Assembly: GCF_051622035.1 (NCBI RefSeq)
Contig: NC_135365.1
Span: forward strand, 22,339,501-22,403,500
Source of the DNA: Arctopsyche grandis
Taxonomy: Eukaryota > Arthropoda > Insecta > Trichoptera > Hydropsychidae
Direction of reading: 5' to 3'
DNA length: 64,000 bases
In this document: piece by piece, positions 55,422 through 64,000 of the stretch
Numbering within the stretch: the stretch's first letter is position 1
Layout: the number at the start of each line of letters is the position of its first letter
Translations under genes and position numbers: made by a program
The notes under the pieces: model-generated
What the model was told of the DNA's origin: nothing
The model's database searches: none
The model's input: only the letters and a program-made list of their open reading frames with translations

Positions 55422-56433
55422 CAGGGTTGTGGAGTCGTTAAAAAAATCACGACTCCGACTCCGATTCCGATATTTGCCAACAACACGACTCCGACTCCGA
55501 CTCAAAAATGTTAAATTTTATTAGGTTGTACCTATTCCTACCTTTGCAAATATTTTTCATGTTATAGGTATAAAAATAAATCAAACTTTATTAATTATGT
55601 ATGTGAATTTATTCTTAAAAACAACATTGCTTCTATTAAATCTGTATTCTTTGAAGCTCTCAAATCAGAATTGAGGATTTTAAGGGTGGAAAATAACCGC
55701 TTCCCGGATACTTGGGTTGGAGGCAATGCTGTAACGACCAACGCTGAATCTTTTACGATTTCTGGATACTGATTTTAACCTTTAAACATTTAACATTTAA
55801 ACGGATTAAAACATTAAAATTATAAGCTCGGTGTGAATTTTTTTCACCATTTTCAATGCATCGTAAAATTCATTTTTAAATTTTGAAATAGAGCTGCTAT
55901 ATTGGGACTCAAACGAGGACGTTTTATTTCTTCTTGTTCATTGAGATATTTTTCCAAATCGTCTTCAGATTCGGCGGTGTCGGATGAAGATGATGATAAT
56001 TCAAGTATTGATTGATCAAAGCTGCCTGATGTCGTCTCGTTTCCCACTCGAAGACCTTTCATACGGATCGTTAATTCAAACAGCATTCTTGCCTCTATTT
56101 TGTTCTTCCGTCAATATGGATCGAACCATGGGGTCAACATAGATCCCAGCCAATAGAATATCATTATCCAGTAAACGTTTTTATTATCATTATCAGCAAT
56201 AGTATTATTCTGAATTTTAGACAAACGAAAAATAATGCTCTTCCACTCCTTGTAAAATTCACCAGGAGTCAAGTCTTCTGCTTGTAATACTTTTTTCACG
56301 ATATAAGGATGATGAAGCAAGACTTCGAGTTCGGAGAAAAAATGGTAGGAGTCGCTCATTTTTCACTACTCCGACTCCGGCCAAAACACCGCGACTCCAC
56401 GACTCCGACTCCGACTCCGACTCCACAGCCCTG
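55422..56433 (-). mobile_element. 1012-bp hAT element with broken transposase
   Basis: The ends are CAGGGTTGTGGAGTCG and CGACTCCACAGCCCTG. The flanking octamers are ATAAAAAA and ATAAAAAG, seven of eight equal. Subterminal regions are arrays of GACTCC/GGAGTC. The minus strand encodes two overlapping transposase pieces (56359-56111, with HHPYIVKKVLQAEDLTPGEF and EWKSIIFRL; 56086-55853, with SSSSSDTAESEDDLEKYL). A LAGIYVDPMVRSILTEEQ-like stretch typical of hAT C-termini lies between them. A frameshift separates the pieces, so it is inactive. It shares ends with the MITE at 21440-22052. Confidence 0.85.
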
Positions 56434-57329
56434 ATAAAAAGTGTTGATTGGCTCGAGATTCGGAGATATATGTGTTTTTTAAATCGCGCGATTTTTCTAT
56501 ATCTTGGTGTTGTTCGGTCGATGTATCAAAATTTGTCAATTTCCTGTTCAAAATGAATATTGGAATCTATAGTCGGGTATTTTATCATTCATTTGTAGTA
56601 CTTTTCAGCTTTCAAATCTCTCTAAGTAGTCGTCCAGTTCAAATCAAAAGTACGTATTTTCACTTGGGATTTTTTCCCACTGTTAATACTATTTTATATT
56701 TTATAGTTTTTTCTATAGAAACATGTTTATTGGGATAGTGTTCTGGCTTTGCTGAATTTTAAATCGAAAAAATTGCGAGCTAAAAGCTCGTACTAGTATT
56801 TACTCGTATTTACACGAATCTGAATTGAATTAATAGGGAATATGTATAATAGGGAATATGTATAATATAATCTGAATTGAATTAATAGATATGTAGGGGA
56901 TCAACATCTTATTGACGGAAGTTTGAGTTTTCTTAAGTTTTGTATTTGTGCGTGTGAAAATTTTGGATTAATTAAAAAGCTCGCTACGAATTGAGAAACT
57001 CTTATTGATGATATTTTAATAAAAATTTGTTTTAAGGAGTCATTGGAGTCCTCTCGTCAAATTAAAACTTTCGAAAACGAATACTTTCTACCTAAACTCT
57101 TCATTCAGTTTTAGTTTCTTTTATCATACATTCTCTTGGGGACTATTCAAGTACTTTCTCAGTTCATTAATTTGGATAAATGTCAATGCTATTTCCTGGT
57201 TTGATAGTGTTTCTCACCCACGTATGTCTATTTTAAAACCTTTTCTTTATTCCAACTGTACATTATTTTATTTCACATTGGTTTTTATTTAAATAGTTTT
57301 ATATTTAACTTAAATTTATGCATTGTGAC
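56434..57329. other. AT-rich intergenic DNA, nothing recognised
   Basis: A short direct repeat (AATAGGGAATATGTATAATA) occurs near 56831-56868; otherwise nothing supported. Confidence 0.45.
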
Positions 57330-57699
57330 CAGGGATTCCAATACCGGTACTACCGAAACCGGTTCTACCGATTTTTTGACAAAATTCGACGTTCACTACT
57401 ACCGGTAGATCAGAAATATAATTATTTCAATTTTATGTTAGTTGAATATTTTTCATAATTTAGAAGAAAACGTTGTATCGGCTAGTTTGTATGGATTAGT
57501 TTACATCCTTTTTGACCTGTTATTCAAATACGCCGCTAAGCCGGACCCCTACAATTAATGAATTCATATTTTATTGGTAATTAATTGAATTTTATTCTAT
57601 AAATCGTTTAAACAAATCAATACTGGTTGATACCGGTAGTTGGAATTGTTTTTTCGGTGGTACCGGAAGTGAAAAATGTCGGTTATTTTGGAATCCCTA
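57330..57699. mobile_element. 370-bp hAT MITE with ACCGGT-rich ends
   Basis: The ends are CAGGGATTCCAATACCGGTA and, read inward, TAGGGATTCCAAAATAACCG. The flanking octamers ATTGTGAC and GCTATGAC share five positions. Both subterminal regions carry several ACCGGTA/TACCGG motifs. No frame. Confidence 0.65.
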
Positions 57700-57734
57700 G
57701 CTATGACAGGTTCTATAGTAAATTATCGTTAGTC

Positions 57735-57880
57735 TAATTTTGGTGTATAATTATAATTATTATTATTTATGTATTTATTTATTTTCATACTAGCCACAGT
57801 GATATTACAGAATATGTGTGACTGTGCTCAGACATATAAGCATAATACAAATACTATGTAGCGAGGCATCAATGTTATAC
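57735..57880 (-). mobile_element. LINE 3'-end fragment, copy 3 (short)
   Basis: TATTTATTTATTTTCATACT, then CACAGTGATATTACAG and GTGACTGTGCTCAGAC correspond to the reverse complement of the last 130 bp of 52925-53250 and to 17700-17800. Confidence 0.4.
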
Positions 57881-57890
57881 ATTGATAAAA

Positions 57891-58153
57891 AAAAATTTGA
57901 AATCATATTCAAATAGTGGTGATATAGTGGGTAGGCTGGTTTTTGACAAATTGATCGAAGAACCGCTTCAGCAATGAAATCAGATAAATTGGCGAACTAT
58001 GATAGGAAACGATCGACTTGGAGTCACAAATATCCAAGTCTGACCAGCAGCATTAAAGATTATACTCTGAATAAATTCTTTTTATCACGGGATCGAACCC
58101 GGCAACCTCCCGGTGCTTAGTATCAACGCAACCACCGAGCCATGCTGCTGGTT
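57891..58153 (-). mobile_element. SINE copy S9 (tail type C, intact head)
   Basis: Reverse orientation: ATTTGAAATCATATTCAAAT at the short 3' end, then AAATTGGCGAACTATGATAG, GAAACGATCGACTTGGAGTC, AATATCCAAGTCTGACCAGC. A well-kept head has GGGATCGAACCCGG (box B, reversed) and CCACCGAGCCATGCTGCTGG. Confidence 0.82.
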
Positions 58154-58913
58154 TAGTATTGAAAATAAAATAATATGTAGTTAAAATGTGTAGGGTTCAC
58201 TTTCATCATAGCACGTCGCTTTCATGCCTTAGAAAAAAAAATCAATATTACAAACAAATGTTTATAGAATTTTTCACATAGATTTATCAAATGTTTGTGA
58301 AACGTTAAAAAATATACTTATAAAAATAAAAATAACCTTCTCGTTAATTTGGTCGAAAGAAAAAAACCGACTGAGTAAACTGTGAAATTTTTAGCCAGAG
58401 CTTTGCCGCGGTCGAAAATAAATTTCGCAAATAGATAGATACATCATCGATGGATACCGACGTTCTAAACGTGGGTTTTTTTTTCGAGTAAATAAAAGAT
58501 TCGTGTCGGGTACATTATTGGAAATTATACGAACGCTCGTTCGAGTCCCGCTATAAACACAATCTATGTAAATGTATGGATGTGTGTACATTCGTACCTG
58601 CTTGATCTCGCATTGATTTCCGGTCGGCCAATCGTCTTCGTACACAATGCTTTCAATGAATGACTGAACGAATGAATGAATGAATGTTGTTTTTATTTTT
58701 TTTCCCTCCGATGTTCGTTGACGTGTGTAGCATATACATAACAGGTAACCTGTATTACCGCAATTGGCATAGTGGCTCACCTTCCCGTAGTGCGCGTATT
58801 CGACTTGACATTGTTACCGGTTGACCATTGCATTGACATCTTGAGCAATGCTCGTTTTGGAAAGCTCCTCGTGGGTGTCGAGGTGCATTCAATGTACTCG
58901 AAGAATGAACTTA
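58154..58913. other. GC-richer intergenic stretch with ambiguous open frames
   Basis: Between 58570 and 58910 frames are open on both strands with plausible splice sites: minus-strand AAGCAG|GTACGA near 58595 and GGGAAG|GTGAGC near 58780; and a plus-strand frame reading VVRVFDLTLLPVDHCIDILS across 58790-58850. Because mutually exclusive readings look equally good, I call no exon. A (GAAT)n run sits at 58668-58686. Confidence 0.3.
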
Positions 58914-59177
58914 TGGCGGAAACACACTGAGTGGTACGGAACATCGGGTGTAGTTGCACGTGCAGAGTTCATATGTTTCTCCTACATTTCTTCAAATATG
59001 GGATTCACCGTTATCGATCACTGTCAAGCAAGGATAAATACTATGATAAAATATCTCCGAAAATACTCCAGGGGGTGATTTTTGGTACTGTGTACCATGT
59101 ACATATATGGGCTAGGGGTGCTAGGGCTTAATAGTATCTAAAAAAAAAAACACGCACCATTCAGTGTGTTTTCGCCC
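58914..59177. mobile_element. PIF/Harbinger-like MITE, copy H4
   Basis: The ends are TGGCGGAAACACACTGAG and CAGTGTGTTTTCGCCC. TTA flanks both sides exactly (58911-58913 and 59178-59180). The interior is complete, with TCCTACATTTCTTCAAATAT, GTTATCGATCACTGTCAAGC and CTCCAGGGGGTGATTTTTGG, in the reverse orientation of H1-H3. Confidence 0.82.
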
Positions 59178-59210
59178 TTATGATGCGTTTGTTTTATATT
59201 TTCATTTATA

Positions 59211-59604
59211 TCAGGAAGGCCTAACAGATAGCCCCAACATGCCTTCCTGGCCAGAAGCATTGTACATTTGATACAAATATTATACAAAGTACATAAATGC
59301 ATATCAATTAATAACCAGAGAGATCTATGGCATTTATAGTTAAATTTGTATGTTTGAAGCATTTTATACAATTCAGCGAAATTCGAGATTGCCAAAAACT
59401 CGAGATTTTGCGAGAAAATTGGGTAAGTTTGCCAATTTGTTTGCCAACCGTTTCAATGAAAATCAGATAAATTGGCAAACTCTGATTGGAAATGATCGAC
59501 CTAGAGTCAAAAATCCAAAGTCTGGCCACCAGAAACCAGTGGGATTTGAACCCGTGACCACTTGTTCAAAGCATTATATGGTAACCATTAGTCTATTCTG
59601 CTGG
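59211..59604 (-). mobile_element. SINE copy S10 (tail type B)
   Basis: Reverse orientation: TCAGGAAGGCCTAACAGATA, GCCCCAACATG at the 3' end. The body has AATTGGCAAACTCTGATTGG and AAATGATCGACCTAGAGTC. The head is GGGATTTGAACCCGTGACCA to TCTATTCTGCTGG. It starts only about 30 bp beyond MITE H4. Confidence 0.78.
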
Positions 59605-61312
59605 TATGATAGTGATAATGTTTAATCAAGGATGTAACCATTGCAAGGATAGTTAGTACTCGTAAAGTTTATCGATTGGAGAATTGCAGGTATAGAAAAA
59701 TGTACATTTCAATAACCGGACCCATAGGTTGATGTGATTTGGATATTTAATTTTTTTGTACATCCTTGTTGTTGAAAGGGTTTTCTGACATTGCAATTTT
59801 CGTTGCATAATAATGACGGTGTGCATTTTCCACGATCGGGGTCCTTGACGATTCGGGGAATCCCTGAGGCTGATAAGTCGAGACTGGCTTGTTGCTGATT
59901 CTTTCGGCCATTATTCAAATGGTCAGACGACGATGCCACCGCATCTCGTCCGACTGGTTTTTCGGAGCTTTCGGAGTCCTTTGAGAGGCGCACGTGATGA
60001 TGGTCCGAACATGCGATGACGATACCAGACCATTATACTATTTCGTATGTGCCGAGATAAAACTTTCAACGTATCGTATCTCATATTCGTGTCACGAAAG
60101 GGCGGCCTCTTGGATTTTATTTATGAGAATTTTACGTGAGTGTGTGTGTGTGTGCAGTTTTTAATGTACTTTTTTTTTTTTGAAGATTTGCACTTGACTG
60201 GATGATCTTTCATGTATACGAGTGCTTATAGTGTATGTCTGTTTTATGTCAATACGATAATTATTTTCTGAGTATTGTCATACATTGAGGAAAACTTTCA
60301 GTGCTGTTTATTTGCCTAGTTAGCAGACGCTTTTAGGATTTTGAGGTTTGTGGTTTGCTTGCCGTCGAACTTGCTTAATAAGAACACGGCTATAGCAAGA
60401 TATGACTCGTTATATTCGAAAGAGGCATTCGTCTATTTTTACAAACCTCCTTTTATTCTTCATTTCGCAAAAATTAAATATAACATTTTGCGTTTAATAT
60501 AATTGAAAGAAATACTAATGACCTGTAATACGTTTATTCTGCTTTTCCGAGATTATGGACATATCAAATTAAAAGAAGTGATAATAATTTGTGAATTAAG
60601 TCAAACAGAAATAGTGATTTTGGAATTGAAAATTGGATTTCCGCTACTTTCAAATACATATTTATAACGCGGCTCATATCGTCTGTTGCATTCGGAAGCA
60701 CCTAGTTTGGATATGAAGTGAAAATTTCGTGACACGTACATACATATGTAAAAAGTTTTAAAAAATAAATGGCAGCCAGAGTGTCAATTTTTGTTTTATA
60801 AATATTATTATTTGACATTGGATTCATAAAGCATCCGGTCTTTCTCAGAAGAAAGTATTGTAGATATTCATGAGGAAGTTGATTCATCGACAAGCGCCAA
60901 GGATTTCATACATATGTAATTTCTATGAATTCTCTCATAATGTTTTTAACATAAATAAAGTCTAAATCAAATAAAAATAAAAATAAAATCAACTCGAAAA
61001 GTCATGTTGAGCAAAAAATATCAAATTATGTATGCAAATATTATATTATAGATTGTGTTTATTTTAAATATTATGTTTAATATCAACTGCATTGTTGTTT
61101 AAACAAGCAATTAGAGCCAATTAAATGTGGCTATACATATATTGATAAAAAAATAATAGATTAAACGCAATACTGATAAAATGCTATTGTATATTGTTTC
61201 CCCTTGTAGTCTCGCAATTATGTACGTATATGTTTGATTATTTTTTATGAAAAAAAAAAATCGACAGCTTTAGTTTTTTGGATTTATACATATTTTTATG
61301 AGGTTTTTAGTT
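59605..61312. other. intergenic DNA, nothing firm
   Basis: A GC-richer part at 59780-60130 has a 94-codon minus-strand frame (59709-59993) with protein-like composition, but no ATG and no good splice sites. The rest is AT-rich. Confidence 0.3.
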
Positions 61313-61591
61313 TCACTTGGTTAGATGGATGAAATTCCTAGCCGTTCGAAATTTTTGAGCTGATTTTGGACCACTTTCACTCTTACGATCGCTTAAATAT
61401 TTTACCGAAATACAGGGTTTAGCTCTCATTAAAGTAAACAAATGTCTTCGACATGAAGCTAGAGGAATTGAATCATTAAATTTTTCTGAATCATCTGTCA
61501 GATCGACATGATGATAGCTTGCTATCCATGGTTTATTATGGTTTTTATAAAAATTCGCAAAAGCGAACCTTCTTGTGCGAAAAGCATCCAT
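61313..61591 (-). CDS. unrecognised 92-codon ORF, gene or relic
   Basis: From the ATG at 61589-61591 the minus strand is open for 92 codons to a TGA. Composition is balanced (Arg, Lys, Asp, Ser, His, Pro), unlike the Ile/Phe/Asn/Tyr bias of chance frames here. Sample stretches are MDAFRTRRFAFANFYKNHNK, ASYHHVDLTDDSEKF and PLASCRRHLFTLMRAKPC. I recognise no family and see no intron, signal peptide or membrane segment. It may be a small gene, a retrocopy fragment or a transposase remnant. Confidence 0.28.
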   Translation of the reverse strand: MDAFRTRRFAFANFYKNHNKPWIASYHHVDLTDDSEKFNDSIPLASCRRHLFTLMRAKPCISVKYLSDRKSESGPKSAQKFRTARNFIHLTK

Positions 61592-62159
61592 TGACCCCTT
61601 TCCAAAACTTTCCAAATCTCATATAAACTTAGCTTTACAAGCTTTCAAACTTCCTCATATACATTATTTTTTCACTAATTCATTAAAATAAATCATCCTG
61701 CTTTTTTTTGTTGGCTTTATGCTTTATCATCACCATTTTATTGCGTTTTTGATTCATGTTTATAACGAATGATTACACCTACGAATCCATTGGCTATGTC
61801 GAGTATTTTTAAATAAATACGTACGTACGTATGAAATTTTCCTAGTATACAGCGAAAGTTGTGTGATATCCACACACATCTAAGTATGTCGAACGACACT
61901 CGAATCTGTCGTTTTTATTTATTTTATCCGGAATTTCCGACAGATCGACACCCACGCACCTGTCAGTTTACGCGTGCAAACACGAGCACGCGCAACCGCG
62001 TCAAAAATGCACTTATTGGTACATTCATGCACACAGCATGCACAATATTTACACGCACGTGCATATTTATACACACAAACCTACATACATATACGAGTAT
62101 ACACGTTCCGTGCATAACGGTCTCAAAACGACTCGTAACGAAACGGAGAGGGTGAACAA

Positions 62160-62422
62160 TCTCGCGTTATTTCGGTCCATATTCGATATTGTATTAGTGG
62201 TGCACTTCGAGTGATTTATCGCCATTATTATCGGAATCTAATGCGAGCCACGTGTGCATTTCACGTGTAATATTTTTTCGGGGAAAATTCCGTTACGGAT
62301 ACGTTTGTTCGCGTTTTCCGCGATCGCAAATCATTCACGCGCAGCGCTCGGAACGATGTGATAATTCCGAGTATGGGACCTCGAATTAAGGGTCATAAAT
62401 CTGTGCTTTTGGTGTCTCGCAG
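62160..62422 (+). promoter_or_regulatory. possible promoter/enhancer with CACGTG boxes
   Basis: GCCACGTGTGCATTTCACGT holds two close CACGTG/TCACGTG E-boxes, followed by a CpG-richer stretch (TTCGCGTTTTCCGCGATCGC) that leads into the exon candidate at 62423. Interpretation is inference. Confidence 0.25.
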
Positions 62423-62502
62423 AATAATTATTGCTTTGTGAGAAGCGGCAATGGGTTATGAAGATAACCCGTGCGCAGCTGTGCCACCACTCGAGACCAC
62501 AC
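62423..62502 (+). CDS. candidate start-codon exon, unrecognised (weak)
   Basis: A good acceptor (TTTTGGTGTCTCGCAG) is followed 28 nt later by ATG at 62451 (GGCAATGG context). Seventeen codons (MGYEDNPCAAVPPLETT) lead to a donor ACAC|GTAAGG at 62502. GC content falls sharply after the donor. The frame stays open past the donor for 43 more codons of AT-biased sequence. No matching next exon before the window's end. Confidence 0.22.
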
Positions 62503-62639
62503 GTAAGGAAAATATTGAAAAAAATTCTGTCCCACAGCGCATAGGTCGAAAATCTAGGGGCTATGTGGTGTTTTGGATGTTGAATAAAAAACTTATCGGT
62601 CAAATGTCGAAAAGTTCTAAAAGCTTCCATTAAGATTGT

Positions 62640-63177
62640 GTTGAAATGTTGTAGACGTAGTGTTGTATTTGAATTCTACATTAATAATAGTATGCAGAGA
62701 TAGATAGTGCAGTTGTGATCTACACGTGTGCATTTTTACATGTTATTATTACAGTTTATGTTAATATGTGAGTATAGGAATCACTTCACATGTGCTTTCT
62801 ATTATTATATGTTGTTTTATGGTTGTATCCGCTGGTTTTTTCGCCGGGGAGGTAATGTTGAGCTTCTCGTATGAAATGTTAGTTGTGTTCATTTTGCAAC
62901 TAGGATATATTTAATCTAGGCTTGATTATATGTAAGTATATTGTAATATATGATTTTTATCATGAATGTGTGTATGACTCATGTCGGGTTTAATTTTCAT
63001 TTGAAATACCATTATTTTGTATGCACTTATTGTGGAATAACTTATGGAATCTTCAGAATTTCTTTAGTTTGGAAAGTCTCTGAACCCCCGAAAAGTCTTT
63101 CATAATTGTATGTACTTACAGATTTACTTCTTTGGAACTGTCGCTAAAGTTTCTTTTGTGAGTTTTCATTCACTCTT
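62640..63177. other. AT-rich intergenic DNA, nothing recognised
   Basis: No gene or repeat supported. Confidence 0.45.
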
Positions 63178-63720
63178 GGGATTGCAATTCACTGTCAAAT
63201 TTTATTTACCGGTAAACGGCAAATAATTTTTCCCACAATCGGTATACCGGTATCTGAGCGGTAAATGTAAATGAAAAAATCTGTGGATTAAATAACTTGT
63301 GGTTACTTTTCCTAAAAATGTTAGCCTAAATTAAATTATAAATGATTAAAAATAAATGTCAGGTGATTAATGTTACATAAATACATAAAGTCCATTTGTA
63401 ATAATAATATATATGTATATTTTTAACCAATCATATTTATTTATTTAAAGTTTGGAACATTTCAAATCGTGTTATCGTATTAATTACGATTTTTTTGGCC
63501 TGTCTTTCTACTCTCAAGAAAGCATGAGCGTTATTCTTATAAATTCATCTTTTTGGACATTTAATACTAAAATAAACAAATTCCAAACTACCTATTTCAC
63601 AATTCATCATTTGCATCGATTTTTAATGCAATAATATGCCTTAATTCGCGATAAAGCAATAAACGGCAATGGCCAAATTTTGCTGATTTACCGGTAAACC
63701 GGTATACCGGTATTGCAATC
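63178..63720. mobile_element. probable hAT-like MITE with ACCGGTA ends
   Basis: GGGATTGCAAT at the left and, read inward from the right, GCGATTGCAATACCGGTATA are inverted. Both subterminal regions hold TTTACCGGTAAAC and GGTATACCGGTAT motifs, as in 57330-57699. Exact limits and target duplication unresolved. Confidence 0.42.
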
Positions 63721-63959
63721 GCTATTTCACTCTATAAAATGTGCTATTACTTCATATTAAATAAAATCATAAAAATCTGCATTATTAAAGATGACATTTT
63801 ATAATAGCTTTATGGATAAGTAGACATCCATTTAATCATCATCAAGTTTCGTTGAATTTTAGAGGATTAAAATCAAAATCTTTTTGAAAGGCGAATAAAT
63901 TGGATTTACTTTCAACGGTACGTCAGCTTTTGCTTGCGACAGATAGTCTTTTAAAAATT

Positions 63960-64000
63960 AAGTTAAGCATCATCATGATGATCATGATGATGCTTAACTT
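63960..64000. repeat. perfect 19-bp inverted repeat at the window edge
   Basis: AAGTTAAGCATCATCATGA and its exact reverse complement are separated by TGA. It may be a whole hairpin or the centre of a larger palindromic element cut by the window end. Confidence 0.85.

Overview
The window is nuclear DNA of an insect. It is AT-rich and gene-poor, carries spliced protein-coding genes with short introns, and is crowded with short DNA transposons, SINEs and LINE fragments. Three genes can be named from their protein sequence. The order of insect is not resolved; nothing here is bacterial, viral or organellar.

Layout. (1) 1-3300: the 5' end of a minus-strand spastin gene (microtubule-severing AAA ATPase). 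Its first coding exon is present and the rest lies beyond the left edge. (2) 3300-15000: mostly transposon debris (palindromic MITEs, PIF/Harbinger-like MITEs, a duplicated three-element block, a non-LTR retrotransposon relic). It also holds one convincing internal coding exon of an unrecognised minus-strand gene at 7533-7629. (3) 15323-17075: a complete eight-exon cytoplasmic tryptophanyl-tRNA synthetase. (4) 18400-19800: a microsatellite and two hAT elements with clear target duplications. (5) 20202-22865: a complete three-exon bHLH transcription factor, most likely sage, with a hAT MITE in its first intron. (6) 23100-64000: about 40 kb with no firmly supported gene. It holds copies of a tRNA-derived SINE family, hAT, piggyBac-like, PIF/Harbinger-like and Mutator-like elements, (TA)n arrays, and several GC-richer islands that may be cis-regulatory DNA or terminal exons of genes with very long introns. 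Three weak exon candidates are listed there (32677-33121, 47371-47514, 62423-62502).

The named genes do not form a pathway: spastin acts on microtubules and membranes, TrpRS in translation, sage in (salivary/silk) gland transcription. The more novel content is in the repeats: a SINE family with one conserved body and three different 3' ends, one resembling the 3' end of a LINE fragment in the same window; a Harbinger-like MITE family with two terminal-repeat subtypes; an element whose ends are built from 15-16 bp tandem units; and a spastin first exon with no in-frame AUG before its hydrophobic hairpin.
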